Both the position numbers and the translations under genes were made by a program. Source: an uncultured Roseateles sp. (GTDB lineage: Bacteria; Pseudomonadota; Gammaproteobacteria; Burkholderiales; Burkholderiaceae_C). Taken from it: 64,000 nucleotides of DNA. The notes under the pieces were generated by a model that saw only the letters and a list, made by a program, of their open reading frames with translations, was not told the DNA's origin and ran no database searches. Shown one piece after another: positions 18,591 to 28,119 of this stretch (position 1 is the stretch's first letter; each line of letters starts with the position of its first letter). The stretch lies in assembly GCF_913777145.1 (NCBI RefSeq), contig NZ_CAJYPS010000023.1, positions 1 through 64,000 on the forward strand, in the 5' to 3' direction.

Positions 18591-19415
18591 TTACTGGTGC
18601 AAACCGCGCTCGTCGGGCTCGTCGGTGCTGGTGGAGATCACGCTGACCGGCCTTCCCTTGGCCTTGCGCCACGCGTAGATCACATAGCCCGACAGGCCGT
18701 AAACACAGAAGGCACCGAAGAGAACGCCCGATGGGTAGAGCGCCGTGAGGCCGATGGCCAGCATGATTACGACCAGCACGATGAAGGGCACGGAGCGTCG
18801 GCGGTCAAAGACTTTAAAGCTGTAGAAGGGAGCATTCGTGACCATCGAAAGCCCCGCAAACAGCGTCACGCCGTAGGCCGCCCAGGCCTCCCAGCTGCCC
18901 GGCTTCACGCCGGTGAAGTCCGGCCGGTCCACCGAGGCCCAGATCAGGCCGATGACCAGCGCGGCCGCGGCCGGGCTGGGCAGGCCCTGGAAGTAGCGCT
19001 TGTCCACCACGCCGATGTTCACGTTGAAGCGCGCCAGCCGCAGCGCCGCGCCGGCGATATAGACAAAGGCCGGGATCCAGCCGGGCTTGCCCATGTCCTT
19101 CAGCGCCCACATGTAGACGATCAGCGCCGGCGCGGCACCGAAGGCCACCATGTCGGACAGGCTGTCCATCTGCTCGCCGAAGGCGGACTGGGTGTTGGTC
19201 ATGCGCGCGACGCGGCCATCCAGGCTGTCGAGCACGGCGGCAGCAAAGATGGCCACGCAGGCCACCTCGAAGCGGCCGTTCATGGCCATCACGATCGCGT
19301 AGAAGGCGCTGAACAGCGCGCTCAGCGTGATGGCATTGGGCAAGGCATAGATGCCCTTGCGGCGGGGGCGGACGTCCGAGCTGGACTCGTCGTCGTCGAT
19401 GGGATCGGAACTCAT
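18591..19415 (-). CDS. pssA: CDP-diacylglycerol-serine O-phosphatidyltransferase
   Basis: This 274-aa inner-membrane enzyme makes phosphatidylserine from CDP-diacylglycerol and serine. The CDP-alcohol phosphatidyltransferase signature is complete (DSLDGRVAR followed by GEQMDSLSD, about residues 63-88), supplying the aspartates that bind metal. About seven hydrophobic helices follow. The ATG at 19415 is preferred to an upstream in-frame start because it gives the usual acidic N-terminus. It lies between the ilvC terminator and the leuA attenuator, a neighbourhood conserved in Burkholderiales, and its stop is only 24 bp before the leader peptide. Confidence 0.95.
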   Translation of the reverse strand: MSSDPIDDDESSSDVRPRRKGIYALPNAITLSALFSAFYAIVMAMNGRFEVACVAIFAAAVLDSLDGRVARMTNTQSAFGEQMDSLSDMVAFGAAPALIVYMWALKDMGKPGWIPAFVYIAGAALRLARFNVNIGVVDKRYFQGLPSPAAAALVIGLIWASVDRPDFTGVKPGSWEAWAAYGVTLFAGLSMVTNAPFYSFKVFDRRRSVPFIVLVVIMLAIGLTALYPSGVLFGAFCVYGLSGYVIYAWRKAKGRPVSVISTSTDEPDERGLHQ

Positions 19416-19444
19416 GGGGCGGCAGGATAGCGCAGCCAAAACAA

Positions 19445-19470
19445 AGGCCGCGCCCGGTGGGGCGCGGCCT
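19445..19470 (-). terminator. Intrinsic terminator after ilvC
   Basis: A perfect 10-bp GC-rich stem (19445-19454 with 19461-19470) has a 6-nt loop and is followed on the minus strand by TTGTTTT. It is 23 bp beyond the ilvC stop and 29 bp before the pssA start. Confidence 0.85.
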
Positions 19471-19493
19471 CGTGGAGTGGGCTGCCTAGAAAC

Positions 19494-21085
<1,592 letters not shown>

Positions 21086-21246
21086 GGGTTTCGTCCTTCG
21101 CGCTCTTCAGCGCCGCCGGCGGTAACCGACGGGCCTTGGCCACGGGTTCGAATGATTGAAGAAGTCCTCAGGTCGGGGCCCGAGAGCGGCTCACCGTCGG
21201 CCTCGACCAGGGCGGCAACCCTGGCCAAAACCGGCGGCTGGCGCGC

Positions 21247-23028
21247 TCACAGGTCTTCCGAGCCCAGCAGCATTTCCGTGATGCCCTTGCCCGCCTTGAC
21301 CATGGGCCAGACGTTCTCGGTCGGATCGGTGCGGATGTCCAGGAACACGGTGCGGTCCTTGAGCCGCATCGCCTCCTTGAGCGCGCCCTCCACATCGGAC
21401 GGTTTCTCGACCAGCAGGCCCACATGGCCGTAGGCCTCGGCCAGCTTCACGAAGTTGGGCAGCGCATCCATGTAGCTGTGCGAGTAGCGGCCCTCGTACT
21501 CGAGCTGCTGCCACTGGCGCACCATGCCCAGGTAGCGGTTGTTCAGCGAGACGATCTTGACCGGCGTCTTGTACTGGAAGCAGGTGGACAGCTCCTGGAT
21601 GCACATCTGGATGCTGCCCTCACCGGTGATGCAAAACACATCGGACTCCGGCTTGGCCAGCTTGATGCCCATCGCATAGGGCAGGCCCACGCCCATGGTG
21701 CCCAGGCCCCCGGAGTTGATCCAGCGGCGCGGCTCGTCGAACTTGTAGAACTGCGCGGCCCACATCTGGTGCTGGCCCACATCGGACGTGATGTAGGCAT
21801 CGCGGCCACGCGTCAGGTTCCACAGCGTCTCGACCACCATCTGCGGCTTGATGACCTCGTCCGACGGCTTGTAGGCCAGGCAGTCGCGGCCGCGCCACTC
21901 GTTCACCTGAGACCACCAGGCGTTCAGCGCGTCGGCATCCGGACGGGCCTGGGCCTCGCGGATCTGGAAGATCAGCTCGCGCAGCACTTCCTTCACGTCG
22001 CCGACGATGGGGATGTCCACGCGCACCCGCTTGGAGATCGACGAGGGGTCGATGTCCACGTGGATGATCTTGCGCTCCACCGAGCCGAAGTGCTTGGGAT
22101 TGCCGATCACGCGGTCGTCGAAGCGCGCGCCCACGGCCAGCAGCACATCGCAGTGCTGCATGGTCATGTTGGCCTCGTAGGTGCCGTGCATGCCCAGCAT
22201 GCCCAGGAAGCGCGGGTCGGTGCCGGGCATGGCGCCCAGGCCCATCAAGGTGTTGGTGCAGGGATAGCCCAGAAGATCCACCAGCTCGCGCAGCTCGGCC
22301 GTGGCCTCGCCCAGGATCACGCCGCCACCGGTGTAGATGTAGGGGCGCTTGGCCTGCAGCAGCAGCTGCACCGCCTTGCGGATCTGGCCGCTGTGGCCCT
22401 TCTTGACCGGGTTGTAGGAGCGCATCTCGACGCGCTCCGGGTAGCTGAAGGTGGTGCGCGCCAGCGACACGTCCTTGGGCACGTCCACCACCACGGGGCC
22501 GGGCCGGCCGGTGCGCGCGATGTGGAAGGCCTTCTTCATCGTCAGCGCCAGGTCGCGCACATCCTTGACCAGGAAGTTGTGCTTGACGATGGGGCGCGTG
22601 ATGCCGACGGTGTCGCATTCCTGGAACGCATCCAGGCCTATCGCCGGCGTGGGGACCTGGCCCGTGATGATCACCATCGGGATGGAGTCCATGTAGGCGG
22701 TCGCGATGCCGGTGATCGCGTTGGTCACGCCGGGACCGGAGGTCACCAGCGCCACGCCCACCTCGCCGGTCGCCCGGGCAAAGCCGTCGGCCGCATGCAC
22801 GGCCGCCTGCTCGTGACGCACCAGCACATGCTGGATGCTGTCCTGCTTGTACAGCGCGTCGTAGATGTAGAGCACCGCGCCCCCGGGATAACCCCAAAGG
22901 TGTTTGACGCCCTCGGCCTGCAGGCAGCGGACCAGGATTTCCGAGCCATTCAGCTCGGCGGGGGAATTGGGGGGGATTTGGGAGGGCGCCGTAGCAGCGC
23001 GCTTGAACTCCGCAGCAGACATTTCCAT
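21247..23028 (-). CDS. ilvB: Acetolactate synthase catalytic (large) subunit
   Basis: This 593-aa thiamine-diphosphate enzyme makes acetolactate and acetohydroxybutyrate. The glutamate that activates ThDP is in RHEQAAVHAADGFARATG. The central FAD-binding domain and the C-terminal ThDP motif starting GEGSIQMCIQEL and ending SLNNRYLGM are intact. A 25-residue polar N-terminal extension precedes the conserved start of the domain. The ATG at 23028 follows directly on the TAA of a very short ORF. It heads the ilvB-ilvH-ilvC operon. No branched-chain-rich leader peptide was found upstream of it. Confidence 0.97.
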   Translation of the reverse strand: MEMSAAEFKRAATAPSQIPPNSPAELNGSEILVRCLQAEGVKHLWGYPGGAVLYIYDALYKQDSIQHVLVRHEQAAVHAADGFARATGEVGVALVTSGPGVTNAITGIATAYMDSIPMVIITGQVPTPAIGLDAFQECDTVGITRPIVKHNFLVKDVRDLALTMKKAFHIARTGRPGPVVVDVPKDVSLARTTFSYPERVEMRSYNPVKKGHSGQIRKAVQLLLQAKRPYIYTGGGVILGEATAELRELVDLLGYPCTNTLMGLGAMPGTDPRFLGMLGMHGTYEANMTMQHCDVLLAVGARFDDRVIGNPKHFGSVERKIIHVDIDPSSISKRVRVDIPIVGDVKEVLRELIFQIREAQARPDADALNAWWSQVNEWRGRDCLAYKPSDEVIKPQMVVETLWNLTRGRDAYITSDVGQHQMWAAQFYKFDEPRRWINSGGLGTMGVGLPYAMGIKLAKPESDVFCITGEGSIQMCIQELSTCFQYKTPVKIVSLNNRYLGMVRQWQQLEYEGRYSHSYMDALPNFVKLAEAYGHVGLLVEKPSDVEGALKEAMRLKDRTVFLDIRTDPTENVWPMVKAGKGITEMLLGSEDL

Positions 23029-23064
23029 TTAGAACCTCTGTGAATTTCTCTGACGAAAATCCAT
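23029..23064 (-). CDS. Possible 11-aa upstream ORF abutting ilvB
   Basis: A short ORF (MDFRQRNSQRF, stop TAA) has a strong GGAGGGG Shine-Dalgarno about 6 nt before its ATG. It ends exactly one base before the ilvB ATG (TAAATG). It is not rich in Ile, Leu or Val, so it is not a classical attenuation peptide. Translational coupling to ilvB is conceivable. It could equally be chance. Confidence 0.3.
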   Translation of the reverse strand: MDFRQRNSQRF

Positions 23065-23255
23065 CGGTGCCCCTCCACTCGCCCTCGTGAGGCGGATTCA
23101 GGACCTGCGCGGTCAACAGACGAAACCCTGGGTCGGGCAGCGCCGAGAGACCATGACTCTTTGTGCGAAACGCTATTATGCCGAGTCAAACCCCTTAAGC
23201 CTTCGTATTCCACGAATGCCATAATCCACGCTGCGAGCCGTTCAGCCGACTGCCC

Positions 23256-23825
23256 TTGGCCTCAGACAAAGAACTCAACGATTTCCTGCGTACCGTGGAC
23301 CGGCGTGCGTTCAAGCGCACGGCCTACCTCGTTCGAGATGACGATGCCGCCCTGGACATCGTGCAGGACGCCATGATCCGGCTGGCCGAAAACTATTTCG
23401 ACCGGCCGGCGGCCGAGCTGCCGCTGCTGTTCCAGCGCATCCTGTCCAACGCGACGATGGACTGGTTCCGGCGCCAGAAGGTGCGCAACGCGGTCTTTAC
23501 CAACCTGTCGGATTTCGAGTCCGGCGGGGATGGCGACGGCGATTTCGACCTGCTGGAGGTGCTGGAGAGCCGCGACGGTGCGCTGGGTGCGCTGAGCGCG
23601 GCCGACGAGGTCGGGCGGGCCCAGATCTTGCAAAAGATAGAAGACGAGGTCGCGCAGCTGCCCGCGCGTCAACGGGAAGCCTTTCTGCTGCGTTACTGGG
23701 AAGAGTTGGACGTCGCCGAGACGGCCGGCGTCATGGGGTGCTCGGAAGGCAGCGTGAAAACACACTGCTCCCGAGCCGTCCATGCGCTCGCCAAGGCACT
23801 CAAGGCCAAAGGGATCACGCTATGA
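23256..23825 (+). CDS. RNA polymerase sigma factor, ECF/RpoE-like
   Basis: This 189-aa sigma-70 family protein starts at TTG 23256. Region 2 is at about 15-85, with the core-binding/-10 segment DDDAALDIVQDAMIRLAENYF, and a variable acidic linker (SGGDGDGDFD) follows. Region 4 is at about 125-180, with its helix-turn-helix in LDVAETAGVMGCSEGSVKTHCSRAVHAL. It is the first gene of a five-gene plus-strand cluster with 4-nt overlaps. The immediately downstream single-helix membrane protein (DUF3619) sits where an anti-sigma factor would be. It diverges from ilvB across 227 bp. Confidence 0.9.
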   Translation: MASDKELNDFLRTVDRRAFKRTAYLVRDDDAALDIVQDAMIRLAENYFDRPAAELPLLFQRILSNATMDWFRRQKVRNAVFTNLSDFESGGDGDGDFDLLEVLESRDGALGALSAADEVGRAQILQKIEDEVAQLPARQREAFLLRYWEELDVAETAGVMGCSEGSVKTHCSRAVHALAKALKAKGITL

Positions 23826-24280
23826 ATTCGCTGCAGTACACCGCCCCCACCGCTGATCTGGACGCGCGCGTCACGCGCTTCGGCTTGCGTGTCGCGGCCG
23901 GCTTGAGCGAGCGCAGCGCCGAGCTCCCGGCCGACGTATCCGAACGCCTGCGCTTCGCGCGAGAACAAGCCCTCGCGCGTGCGCAGGCCGCGCGTGCGGC
24001 ACGCACCGCAACCGCCCCTGCCAGCACGGTCGTCGCCCAGGGCGGCGGCAGCCTGGCGCTGGGCGGCGGCCGGCGCGAGCGTGGCCTGTGGGCTCGTGCG
24101 CTGTCGCTGCTGCCGCTGGCTCTGTTGCTGGCCGGCCTGCTGTTGGCCCAGCGCGGCCAGTTCCACCGCGAACTGGTGGCCGCGGCCGAGGTGGACACCG
24201 CCCTGCTGAGCGACAGCCTGCCGCCCGCGGCCTTCCGCGATCCGGGCTTCGCCGAATTCCTGCGCGACAGCCAAGAGTGA
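23822..24280 (+). CDS. DUF3619 family membrane protein, candidate anti-sigma factor
   Basis: This 152-aa protein overlaps the sigma-factor stop by 4 nt (ATGA). The N-terminal about 95 residues are charged and Ala/Arg-rich (LDARVTRFGLRVAAGLSERSAELP). One transmembrane helix follows (SLLPLALLLAGLLLAQRG, about 100-117) and then a short, probably periplasmic C-terminus. The DUF3619 family is uncharacterised. Its position, topology and coupling to a sigma gene make an anti-sigma or sigma-modulating role a reasonable hypothesis, but no zinc-binding anti-sigma motif is visible. Confidence 0.8.
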   Translation: MNSLQYTAPTADLDARVTRFGLRVAAGLSERSAELPADVSERLRFAREQALARAQAARAARTATAPASTVVAQGGGSLALGGGRRERGLWARALSLLPLALLLAGLLLAQRGQFHRELVAAAEVDTALLSDSLPPAAFRDPGFAEFLRDSQE

Positions 24281-24284
24281 CCGG

Positions 24285-25127
24285 ATGCCCATGACCCGGC
24301 TGGCTCTGCTGCTGCGCCTATCGCCCCAACGACTGCTGACCCCCTGGCTGCTGGCCGCGGGCGCACTGGTCGCCCAGGCCCAGACCCCTGAGACCGCCTC
24401 CGCGCCGGAGCCTGCGGCCAGTATGGTCGCTCCACCACCCGTACTGCCGGCCGTGCCGGCGCGACCCGCTTCGGTGCGTCTGCCGCCGGTGTCCGCGCTG
24501 GCCGATGCCCCCAACTGGGCCGCGCTGACGCCCGGTCAGCAATTGCTGCTGGCACCGCTGGAGCGTGACTGGGACCGCCTGAGCCCGACCCAGCGCAACA
24601 AATGGCTGAACGCGGCACCGCTGCTGGCCTCGCTGCCGGCACCGGAGCTGGCGCGGCTGCATGAGCGCATGCGCGACTGGTCCAAGCTCACACCCAATGA
24701 GCGCCGCGACGCCCGCATCGCCTACCAGTTCGCCAAGCAGCTGGATGCAGAGAAGCGCCGCGAGAAGTGGGAGGCCTACCAGGCTCTGCCGCCCGAGAAG
24801 CGTCAGGAGCTGGCCGAGAAGGCCGCCGCGCGCCGCCGCGCGCAAGCCACGGCACAGCCGTCGCCTGCCAAGGGCCTGGCCGCCCAGCCCAAGTCCAACA
24901 TCGTGCCCGCCGCTCCCAAGCTGCGCACGCCATTCGCGGTCAACGGCAGCCTGATCCAGGCCCGCCCGGGTGCCAGCACGGTGCTGATCACCCAGACCCC
25001 CACCCTGCCCCCCCACCATGTGGCCGGTGAAGCCAAGGTGGTGGCCGACCCCTCGCTGGTGGACGCCCACACGCTGCTGCCCAAGACGCTGAAGCCGCCC
25101 CGCGCCGCGTCCGCGCCGGGCTCATGA
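24285..25127 (+). CDS. DUF3106 domain exported protein
   Basis: The product is 280 aa. An N-terminal signal peptide (LLTPWLLAAGALVAQAQ) is followed by a Pro/Ala-rich stretch. The DUF3106 region (about 70-190) repeats the pattern WxxLxPxQxxxLxPLxxxWxxLxPxQRxKW and ends in Lys/Arg/Glu-rich helices. The C-terminus is low complexity. The spaced Leu-Thr-Pro motifs resemble periplasmic metal or stress sensors of the Spy/CpxP kind, but function is unknown. It begins 4 bp after DUF3619 and overlaps the RDD gene by 4 nt, so it is probably part of the sigma-factor regulon or its sensing arm. Confidence 0.82.
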   Translation: MPMTRLALLLRLSPQRLLTPWLLAAGALVAQAQTPETASAPEPAASMVAPPPVLPAVPARPASVRLPPVSALADAPNWAALTPGQQLLLAPLERDWDRLSPTQRNKWLNAAPLLASLPAPELARLHERMRDWSKLTPNERRDARIAYQFAKQLDAEKRREKWEAYQALPPEKRQELAEKAAARRRAQATAQPSPAKGLAAQPKSNIVPAAPKLRTPFAVNGSLIQARPGASTVLITQTPTLPPHHVAGEAKVVADPSLVDAHTLLPKTLKPPRAASAPGS

Positions 25128-25636
25128 GTGCTGCCGCCCCGAACGCCACCCCGGGACCCGGGCTGGCCCGCCGCCTCGCGGCCTTCGTCTACGAGGGCGT
25201 GCTGCTGTTCGGCGTGGTGTTCTTCGTGGGACTGGTCTATGCCGGCCTCACCCAGCAGCGTCACGCGCTGCAAGGTCGCAGCGGGCTGGCACTGCTGCTG
25301 TTCCTGGTGCTGACCGCCTACTTCGTGGTGTTCTGGACCCGCTCCGGCCAGACGCTGGCGATGAAGACCTGGCACCTGCGCGTGGTCGATGCGGCCGGCC
25401 GCCCGCTGAGCGCCGCGCGCGCATTGCTGCGCTACCTGCTGAGCTGGCTGTGGTTCGCGCCCGCGCTGCTGAGTTGCTGGGCGCTGGGCGTGCACAGCGG
25501 CTGGGGCATCATCGGTAGCCTGGCCGCCGGCGTGGTCGCCTATGCACTGCTGGCGCGGCTGCACCCGCAACGACAATTCCTGCATGACGTGCTGAGCGGT
25601 ACGCGCGTCATCACCTTCCTGCCCCATCGTCCATGA
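25124..25636 (+). CDS. RDD family membrane protein
   Basis: This 170-aa integral membrane protein has the family Arg and Asp residues: RRLAAFVYEGVLLF in the first helix and the TLAMKTWHLRVVDAAGRPLS segment after the second. A third hydrophobic pair precedes the conserved end (FLHDVLSGTRVI). RDD proteins are of largely unknown function, some linked to ion exchange. It overlaps DUF3106 and dgkA by 4 nt each, so it is translationally coupled in the sigma-factor cluster. Confidence 0.88.
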   Translation: MSAAAPNATPGPGLARRLAAFVYEGVLLFGVVFFVGLVYAGLTQQRHALQGRSGLALLLFLVLTAYFVVFWTRSGQTLAMKTWHLRVVDAAGRPLSAARALLRYLLSWLWFAPALLSCWALGVHSGWGIIGSLAAGVVAYALLARLHPQRQFLHDVLSGTRVITFLPHRP

Positions 25637-26013
25637 GCAACCCGCACAAGGGCCGCACCGGCCTGGATCGCATCATCCATGCCGCCGGCTATTCCTGGGC
25701 CGGCCTCAAGGCCGCCTACAGCGGCGAAAGCGCCTTCCGCCAGGAGGTCTGGCTGGTGCTGGTGGCCACGCCGCTGGCCTTCTGGCTGGGGCGCGACTGG
25801 GTGCAGGTGGCGCTGCTGCTGGGCTCGCTGCTGATCGTGCTGATCGTGGAGCTGCTGAACTCGGCCATCGAGGCGGCCATAGACCGCGTGTCCTTCGAGC
25901 TGCACGACCTGTCCAAGCGCTCCAAGGACATCGCGAGTGCGGCCGTGCTGCTGGCGCTGCTGCTGGCGGGCGGCATCTGGGCCGCCGCGCTGTGGCAGAA
26001 GCTGGCCGGCTGA
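25633..26013 (+). CDS. dgkA: Diacylglycerol kinase (DgkA)
   Basis: This 126-aa small trimeric membrane kinase phosphorylates diacylglycerol with ATP. An N-terminal amphipathic segment is followed by three transmembrane helices. The signature ELLNSAIEAAIDRVSFELHDLSKRSKDIASAAV (about 74-105) contains the catalytic glutamate and Mg2-ATP residues. It recycles diacylglycerol from periplasmic glucan or lipid turnover. The start overlaps the RDD stop by 4 nt, and the 3' end converges on glnB with 19 bp between stops. Confidence 0.95.
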   Translation: MSNPHKGRTGLDRIIHAAGYSWAGLKAAYSGESAFRQEVWLVLVATPLAFWLGRDWVQVALLLGSLLIVLIVELLNSAIEAAIDRVSFELHDLSKRSKDIASAAVLLALLLAGGIWAAALWQKLAG

Positions 26014-26032
26014 GCCCGGCCTCAAAAGCGGC

Positions 26033-26395
<363 letters not shown>

Positions 26396-26445
26396 TTAGG
26401 GGCGCCAGACATCACCCGGCACATGGCCGGGCCACCCCGCCGCGC

Positions 26446-28119
26446 TCAGGCGCGGAAGCGCGAGGTGATGGGGTAGCGCCAGTCGCGCCCGAAGCCGCGG
26501 TGGGTGATGCGTATGCCCACCGGCGCCTGACGGCGCTTGTACTCGTTGAGCTTGATCAGCCGGGTCACGCGCTCCACGTCCTCGGGCCGGAAACCGGCCG
26601 CGATGATCTCGGCGATGGACTGATCCTGCTCCATGTAGCGGGCCAGGATGGCGTCCAGCACCTCGTAGGGCGGCAGGCTGTCCTCGTCCTTCTGGTCGGG
26701 GCGCAGCTCGGCCGACGGCGGGCGCGTGATGATGCGCTCCGGAATCACCGGCACCGGGCCCTGCGCATTGCGCCAGCGCGCGAGGCGGAACACCAGCGTC
26801 TTGGCCACGTCCTTGATGACCGCGAAACCGCCCGCCATGTCGCCGTACAGCGTGCAGTAGCCGGTCGCCATCTCGCTCTTGTTGCCGGTGGTCAGCACGA
26901 TGCTGCCGAACTTGTTGGACAGCGCCATCAGCAGCGTGCCACGTATGCGCGCCTGGATGTTCTCCTCGGTCGCGTCGATCGCGCGGCCCTTGAATTCCTC
27001 GGCCAGCGTCGCATTGAACGCATCGAACATGGGCACGATGCTCATCTCGTCGTAGCGCACCGACAGCCGCTCGGCCATGTCGCGCGCATCGATCCAGGAG
27101 ATGTCGGCCGTGTAGGGCGAGGGCATCATCACCGCCCTCACCTTGTCGGCGCCCAGCGCGTCCACCGCCACGGCCAGCACCAGCGCCGAGTCGATGCCCC
27201 CCGACAGGCCGATCAGGGCGCCGGGGAAGCCGTTCTTGCCGAGGTAGTCGCGTACGCCGGTGACCAGCGCCTGCCAGACCTGGGCCTCGAACTCGGGCAG
27301 CGGCGTGACCGGGCCATGGACGCGCCGCTGGGCGTCGACCTCCAGCACCAGCAGCGCCTCCTCGAACATGGGCGCGCGCGCGGCCAGCGTGCCGTCGGCC
27401 TGCAGCGCGAACGAGGAGCCGTCAAACACCACCTCGTCCTGCCCGCCCACCAGGTGGGCATACAGCAGCGGCAGGCCCACCGCGCGGGCGCGCTCGGCCA
27501 TGCGGACCTCGCGGTCCTCGGTCTTGCCGACGTGGAAGGGCGACGCATTGACCACGCACAGCAGCTCGGCCCCCGCGGCCCGGGCGGCCGCGGCGGGCTC
27601 GTCGAACCAGGAGTCCTCGCAGATCAGCAGCCCCACGCGCAGGCCCTTCACATCGAACACCAGCGGCCCCAGGCCCAGCTCGCGGCCTGACACGAAGTAG
27701 CGGCGCTCGTCGAACACCTGGTAGTTGGGCAACTCGCGCTTGGCATAGGTGTGCACGACCTGGCCCCCGGCCAGCACCGAGGCGGCATTCAGGCAAGGCG
27801 GCTCGGACCAGCTGCGCTCGCGCACCACCGCGGCGTCACGCGCCTGCGGATGGCCCACGACCACTTGCAGGCCGGCGCAGTCCGCCAGCTCGGCGGCGAT
27901 GCGACGCAGTTGCTCGTCGCAGGCGGCCAGGAAGGCGGGGCGCAGCAGCAGGTCTTCGGGCGGGTAGCCGCACAACGCCAACTCGGGCGTCACCAGCAGA
28001 TCAACCCCAGCGCGGTGCGCCTCGCGCGCTTGCGCAATGATGCGATCCGCATTGCCCTGCAGGTCGCCGACGACGACATTGAGCTGGGCCAGGGCGACTT
28101 TCACGGACGGCAGGGGCAT
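26446..28119 (-). CDS. nadE: Glutamine-dependent NAD+ synthetase
   Basis: This 557-aa two-domain enzyme amidates deamido-NAD with glutamine nitrogen. The N-terminal nitrilase-like glutaminase domain (1 to about 270) has the catalytic triad E46, K127 and C167 (in LLICEDSW). The C-terminal synthetase domain has the pyrophosphate loop LSGGIDS (about 304-310). A GTG at 28137 would add six residues; the ATG at 28119 is preferred because conserved sequence starts almost at once. The ATG overlaps the start codon of the divergent gene. Position next to glnB fits the known PII control of NadE in Azospirillum. Confidence 0.95.
   Translation of the reverse strand: MPLPSVKVALAQLNVVVGDLQGNADRIIAQAREAHRAGVDLLVTPELALCGYPPEDLLLRPAFLAACDEQLRRIAAELADCAGLQVVVGHPQARDAAVVRERSWSEPPCLNAASVLAGGQVVHTYAKRELPNYQVFDERRYFVSGRELGLGPLVFDVKGLRVGLLICEDSWFDEPAAAARAAGAELLCVVNASPFHVGKTEDREVRMAERARAVGLPLLYAHLVGGQDEVVFDGSSFALQADGTLAARAPMFEEALLVLEVDAQRRVHGPVTPLPEFEAQVWQALVTGVRDYLGKNGFPGALIGLSGGIDSALVLAVAVDALGADKVRAVMMPSPYTADISWIDARDMAERLSVRYDEMSIVPMFDAFNATLAEEFKGRAIDATEENIQARIRGTLLMALSNKFGSIVLTTGNKSEMATGYCTLYGDMAGGFAVIKDVAKTLVFRLARWRNAQGPVPVIPERIITRPPSAELRPDQKDEDSLPPYEVLDAILARYMEQDQSIAEIIAAGFRPEDVERVTRLIKLNEYKRRQAPVGIRITHRGFGRDWRYPITSRFRA

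Noticed and set aside
23029-23255. Branched-chain leader peptide upstream of ilvB
   Set aside because: No Ile/Leu/Val-rich short ORF with a following terminator is visible there; only a non-BCAA mini-ORF was found.
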